Positions 58,886 to 64,000 of a stretch of 64,000 nt of DNA are shown here, piece after piece. The translations under genes were made by a program, and so were the position numbers. The DNA is from Coccinella septempunctata (taxonomy: Eukaryota; Arthropoda; Insecta; Coleoptera; Coccinellidae). The stretch is taken from assembly GCF_907165205.1 (NCBI RefSeq), contig NC_058189.1, positions 64,230,315 to 64,294,314 on the forward strand, given 5' to 3'. Under the pieces are notes generated by a model. It did no database searches and was not told where the DNA came from. It saw nothing but the letters and a program-made list of their open reading frames with translations. The number at the start of each line of letters is the position of its first letter. Within the stretch, counting starts at the first letter, position 1.

Positions 58886-59430
58886 TCCAGAAAAGCAGTC
58901 GTTCTCCCAACGCCTCTTTATGGACGCGAAAGCTGGAAGCCCTACAGGCGACATATTAAACAGCTTGAACAAACGCAACAACGTTATCTAAGATAAATAA
59001 TGCAAGTTATAAATTCAGAAGTCTTGCAGCGCGCGAGTTGTACAACAATTGAGACTCGAGTAACGTGGGCCAGACTCAGATGGAGCGGCCACATTCTGAG
59101 GATGCAAGACACAAGACTCCCCAAAATAGCTCTGTATGGCGAATTGACAGAGGGAGCCCGGAAATCACAGGGGGCCAGTATAAGCGGCTTGAGGATACAC
59201 TACATCAATCCCTAAAATCAGTTAATGCCAATCATAACTGGGAACAACTAGCGTTAGACAGATCACAGTGGAGGTTTTTGGTACACAGTTATAATGGAGA
59301 CTGGAGAAGAATACAGCGGCGGCCAGATCTGGTTGATGATTATCCATGCCCGGAGTCTGGAAGGATCTGTAGGTCACAGTTGGGTCTCTTCAGTCACAGG
59401 AGGGCACACAGTCGCGATTAGCCCTAAGAA
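58886..59430 (+). mobile_element. LINE 3' end with zinc finger, copy 4
   Basis: Same order as the 49-kb copy: CGAAAGCTGGAAGCCCTACAGGCGACATATT, SEVLQRASCTTIETRVT, ARLRWSGHILRMQDTRLPKIALYGEL, NANHNWEQLALDRSQWRFLVHSYNGD, YPCPESGRICRSQLGLFSHRRAH. The second zinc-finger Cys is lost and a frameshift lies near 59170. Not functional. Confidence 0.82.
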
Positions 59431-60159
59431 AGTCTGTCCTTTTTTTCGTCTTTTTGTAGATTTATTCCCGGTATCGGGATACATCAATGAATGAATGAAG
59501 GTATTCCAAAAAAAGGCAGGTGTTCCCTGACAAATATGATGAATACCCTAGTATTTCTCCCTTCAACAGTTTCCATTATATTAGATTCGTCTTGAATATC
59601 GGGCCATTAAAACTACATTTGTCTTGTGTATCCTGCCCTGTTCCACTTCGAGATGCGCACAGCATCTCAGAATCTGTTTTCGCTTCCTTTTCACCCAGAG
59701 TTGTTGTGAATCACTAAAGTGAATAGGCAGACGCTGCAATCGTGCCAGATGAAAAATTACGAATTGAAAATAAAACGGAACATCCCATAAAATCTCAAGA
59801 CACCCCTTTCTAGCGCTACCCGGCCTGTGTCAGAGGCGCAACGGCAGTATCGTATATCATGTGCATACGCTCCAGTATTTTCCATTTTAGATGAATATAT
59901 ATTAGGGAGCAGCGTGGCCATAATGACAGGGAAAGTGGGAACAAGGCCCGGTTCTTCCAGGGGGATGGAAGTGAAATTCCCGGTTCCTTTCTGGGTCGAT
60001 CGTCTGCGAACGGTTTGGATACTGTCATTTGTGAATTTTTTTATCGGGAGGTCATCACGAAGATTATTATTATTATTATTATTAGAACCTAGGTAGTTGT
60101 GGCTCGGTTGGCCTTTCGGGAATTGTGACCCTGTGGATCTTTTGTTCTCTACCCTACCG
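59431..60159. other. Intergenic, nothing recognised
   Basis: Ends with an (ATT)n microsatellite at 60066-60084. Frames near 59816-60096 have no motif. Confidence 0.4.
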
Positions 60160-61100
60160 ATTCATAGGAATCCAAGGAGGTTGTCAATGGGGTTGATAAA
60201 ACTGACAACATACTTAGGGGCCTTAGCCGTTACCTCGTGAGTATCCAGGACCGGTTTCACCATATGAGTGGTTCTTAGGTCCGCCATCTCTGGACACTTG
60301 CATACCATGTGTGCAGAAGTTTCTGCTTCTGATCCACAGAGCCTCCAAATTTTATCTGCTGACTTTCCCATACGGTACAAATATTCCATCATCACCCAAA
60401 GCTCACCTCGTGACAGCTGTAGCAGTGTTCTGGTGTAGGTCGGTGAAATAATCACGAATGTCTTTGACTGAGTGAGTCCAGCAGTGTTTTTCTAGAGGGT
60501 TATTCTGGTGTTCAACTTCCATTGTTGGACTACTGCATTAGATAAACTTAGAAAGGCTCAGGTCCAACAGGTGTTATCCTTGATGCTCATTTTGCAAGTT
60601 CATCGGCTCTTTCATTTCCTCCAACACCACAATGCCCTGGTACTCATAGTAGAGTCACTTTATTACCTCTGGCCAGTTGCTTTATGGTAATAGGCACTCT
60701 TATGTTAGCAGAGATCTCTGGCAGGGTGATTCCAGGGAGCACAGTGTGCTCTGGAAGTCTGTGGTGATATAGGTTAAGACCCTCCTGAGCACATACCTAA
60801 ACAGCCAGTGTCTCAGTCTGTAAAATAGAGGGTTCACTTCCCAGGGCTTCAGTTTAGGTCCATATACGCAGATGCCGGTGCTCCTTTCTGATTCTGATGA
60901 CTTTTTGTCCAAACGATCCACGAAACTTATTGGACTAGGACGGTCTTTGACCGTTTCAAAGGTCATTTCTTCCGAAATCGTAGATGATTGGCCGAATATA
61001 ATCTTGAAAGCGGTTGGACTCATTGGAATTCTATGGCTTATTGCATTACCTTTACCCAGTTTGTAGATATTGCCACGGTCGATGATCCGCTTAGGCACAG
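60160..61100 (-). mobile_element. LINE RNase H and C-terminal region, decayed
   Basis: The - strand carries STGICVYGPKLK (61098-60700 frame), typical of the start of an RNase H domain, and 60455-60162 gives LSRGELWVMMEYLYRMGKSADKIWRLCGSEAETSAHMVCKCP. That is the Cys/His-containing end found after RNase H in R1/Jockey/I-type LINEs. Frame breaks separate the two. No RT domain is visible. Confidence 0.75.
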
Positions 61101-61599
61101 AAGATCATGCTAGTTGTTGCAAAATTCTCACGCAGCACTAAGGCTACTCATCGAATCTCACACATCCCTATATATTTATTCTTTTGAATGTAAGCAAAAC
61201 GTTTTTGGTCATCAAACAATATAGCATATGTATGAGTTTAAGCAAAGTTTAGTGTAACGAAGAACCATACAATTTGGAGTATGATATCAGAGCTTAGGGA
61301 AAAACATCAGTACAAAAATCCTGTCTCCCCGTGAGTAGTGTAGTGATGACAAATATGTTTATAGAATAAGCTTTCAATAATGAAGGGCTCCTTTTCCATT
61401 GATATAAAAATTCCTTTATCCTCTCTTCATCTCGAAATTATATCTGAAACAAAGAAGCAGAACAGAAAACGAGAAAAAAAGTGAATAATAAAGCTTTCAT
61501 CAAAACTTATTCGAAGACTTGATAAATGAAGAAAAAAATAAATAATCATAAGTACATAACTTGTTCTTCAATCGCACTGGGAAGAATATCATCACTGCA
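61101..61599. other. Intergenic, nothing recognised
   Basis: AT-rich DNA without a motif-bearing frame. Confidence 0.4.
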
Positions 61600-61765
61600 T
61601 CAAAAATCTTCTGCTGATCTAGGTGAAGGATCACCCTCGTCGTTAGAAATGCCTTCAGTACTCAAACGAATAATAGCCGAATCTTGCTTTTGACTGGGAG
61701 GGTCTTTCGACCAGGTCCAGTCTTCCGAGTGATGATTCTTCTGTTCTTCAGTTGTTCGAGGAACG
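61600..61765 (-). CDS. Candidate terminal exon, unknown protein
   Basis: On the - strand a frame open from an upstream stop at 61777-61779 reads VPRTTEEQKNHHSEDWTWSK...IRLSTEGISNDEGDPSPRSAEDF and stops at 61600-61602. It is hydrophilic and acidic, has codon choice unlike the surrounding AT-rich noise, and follows a CTGCAG that could act as an acceptor (first exon base 61765). The next exon is not found. It could be a host gene exon or transposon debris. Confidence 0.2.
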
Positions 61766-61779
61766 CTGCAGGACCCTTA

Positions 61780-63004
61780 TGTCGGGGAATCATCTCCCAT
61801 AGATATACCAGTGGTTAATCAGTAGAAAATTGAAAAAACAAGAAAGAAATTCAAAAAAACTTTATTGACAATTTGTTCATTTCACAGTTTCAGGCACTTC
61901 TGTTCATCAAAAATCTTTTTTCATCACTCTAGAAGAACTAAATATAAATGGGTCGTCACATTATTTTCAATGCACCAACTAGGTTCAATTCAAATGACTC
62001 AAAGATACAAACCAGCAATAAGTCAACTAGAACATCCCTGATATTCGCAATTAACCTACACATACAGACCCTATGGATACCAATTATTAAACTCGTCCTT
62101 TCATAACCCTTCATGGATCCCTTTGCCGAAGAAATCCATTCGATAATACGATTTCAGACGGGACATATCCGGTCCTTTTCAGCATCCAATCCAGACTTCA
62201 AAGGATAGTGAAAAACCATCAGCCATTCAATTATTATTGATTGCGAGAGGGAAAACTTCGAAAAAAGATTAACGAACTAGAGAGGGCTTCCGATGTTGGC
62301 CATCCTCTTCGGCAGTCGGCTCGTAGCCTAGGGTTCCGTCAAAACAGGAACAAATACAGCAGGAAGCTCCGAGGATGTCTCGGAGCGGATTGCATTTCGT
62401 TACGGCTGTTTTTCTCTATATCCTTTGAAGATATCCTGAGGAAATTTGGATGAGATGGCCCGTTAAATCCGGTTACGAAGATATCGATGGTAATTTTCTT
62501 GTCTTGATGACGTTAGATTTACATGTGAATTTATTAGTTTTCAGGGTTTTTTCCAATTCGGGAGACACTTTAAATTCAGTTCTATTATAATGAAGTCATA
62601 AAAGAGTTGTTGATGGCTTCTTTCACTCAGGCATTAGCAACGCAAAGTGGCGAATGCGCTGGTAAAATTATTATATTGAATTGTTGTGGTGAATACTCTT
62701 CCATAATTAAACTGAAAATTGATTTTCATTAGGATTCAAGGGGAAATCACAAGAAGTGACCTTTCAGATGCAGCTGAACGAGACTTATGTCCTTCCCCGA
62801 TTCCCTTCACATAATACCAGGACGAACAGTGGCAGTTGCAGGAGTGATTTTGTGGAGGGGTCCAAATTTTATTTTTGTAATTGTTCGTTGATATAAAATA
62901 GGTATATGTATCTTTATAAGTGTTATACAATGTGTTTCTAAAGGTGAGGCTTTTTTCACAGAAGGTAGAACGCATCAAAATAAGTCGTTTAACCAAAAAT
63001 TATC
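61780..63004. other. Intergenic, nothing recognised
   Basis: No motif-bearing frame; the 70-codon frame at 62241-62453 is basic but unsupported. Confidence 0.4.
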
Positions 63005-63714
63005 TATACAGGGTGTTTCATTGGTAAATGAACATACGGTAACCTGAGCTAGAGCTATTCTAGGCGAGTCCAAAAAACCTATATTAAATAGGTCTAATCA
63101 ATTCCATAACCGAGATACAGGGTGCTTCATGTATTCACCTGAAATTCAAATTTCTCATAACTTTTGAACCAACTAGTATAGTCGGTTGATATTTGGAATA
63201 TATGATTATTCCGAGGATTATTCACTTACACAAAAAAAGATTGTCTCAGAACGATTTGTAGCCAAAATGAGCAAAGAAAACATTTCTCACTTCGCTTTCC
63301 CTGGAGTTTCCTTGACCAAAATGACGTGCGGGACAATGAAATCTGCTGAATCTCATTAAAAATTTTCTGTTCTTTTCGAAGATCTCCATCAAATCCAAAA
63401 ATTTTGATATACTGGGTGATGAATCCCAGATTGAAAGATGTCTCATATTTTTCAATTGCGGACCTGGAATTTTTTGGAAATTTGAATGTGAATCTATCTA
63501 CCTGTGCCAGTGAGTCATATATTTCAAACATCAACCGACTATACTGGTCGGTTCAAAAGTAATGAGAAATTAAAATTTTAAGTGAATACATGATGCACCC
63601 TGTATCTCGGTTATGAAATTGATTAGACTTATCATATATGGCTTTTTTGGACTCGCTTAGGGTAGCTCTAGCTCAGGTACTGTATGTTTATTTACCAATG
63701 AAACAACCTGTATA
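63005..63714. mobile_element. 710-bp element with about 195-bp terminal inverted repeats
   Basis: 63005-63200 and 63519-63714 are inverted copies with scattered mismatches, starting TATACAG(G/T)TGTTTCATTGGTAAAT and including GAGATACAGGGTGC-TCATGTATTCAC and ACTAGTATAGTCGGTTGAT. The interior of about 320 bp has a 102-codon minus-strand frame without motifs. This is a non-autonomous foldback/MITE-like element; the outermost TATA may include the target site. Confidence 0.82.
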
Positions 63715-64000
63715 AAATATCCAAAATGGCTGAGATAAAACCCCTAGTTCGACAAAATTTCATTGAATTTCGAGTAAGGGACTGTGAAAGGCGACTCCGG
63801 CATCGCAAAAACGAATCATTTACATATGGCTGGACAATGAATGGTTCGGTACCAAGTTCATCGGATTAGATGCATCAGGTCACTTCTAAGAGAATCATAA
63901 TTGTTGTATCGTGCAATGTAGAAAATCGAGGCAGTTTCTGGAAAGTGCCTATGTTAGTTATGTTGAAGAAGTGCTGTGATGTTACCCCATTTCATACCAT
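63715..64000. other. Window end, nothing recognised
   Basis: No gene or repeat recognised in the last 286 bases. Confidence 0.4.

Overview
AT-rich eukaryotic, almost certainly insect, DNA. The genes are intron-split with GT-AG junctions. The mobile elements (Tc1, mariner, LINE 3' ends, a Penelope-like fragment) and a short (TTAGG)n tract fit an insect. A beetle or another non-dipteran is plausible, but the sequence alone does not fix the species.

The window is dominated by one locus: 20 small secreted Kazal-type serine-protease-inhibitor genes, each with a single Kazal domain. They form two blocks facing each other tail to tail. Block A (positions 165-19086, + strand) holds eight two-exon genes, A1-A8, predicting 79-90 aa. 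Block B (23566-44594, - strand) holds twelve three-exon genes, B1-B12, predicting 88-105 aa. All 20 assembled reading frames stay in frame with phase-1 introns. The first intron always falls inside the signal peptide. In block B a second phase-1 intron lies just after the fifth cysteine, so exon 3 carries the sixth; block A has no intron there. The gene names A1-A8 and B1-B12 are local labels.

The locus looks like active birth and death of genes. Block A sits in repeated 1.3-2.9 kb units, some carrying LINE debris that was copied along with the gene. Block B contains repeated type I + type II gene pairs (B2/B3, B4/B5, B6/B7). Between close paralogs the signal exons and flanks are nearly identical, while the C2-C3 inhibitory loop differs sharply (A2 versus A3: eight differences in 36 bases, all amino-acid changing). 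C1-C2 spacing takes values of 1, 2, 3 or 5 residues. B3 and B5 share a destroyed first splice donor, a two-codon insertion after C3 and a shortened pro-segment.

From 44.6 kb to the end I recognise no host gene with confidence. That stretch holds a broken Tc1 element with terminal inverted repeats, a broken mariner, three LINE remnants, palindromic and tandem repeats, an interstitial TTAGG tract between duplicated blocks, and a 710-bp element with about 195-bp inverted arms. Two CpG-richer patches and one candidate exon are noted at low confidence.

The likely shared job of the genes is secretion of a diversified set of proteinase inhibitors, perhaps against microbial, parasite, host or digestive proteinases. 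The targets are not shown by the sequence.
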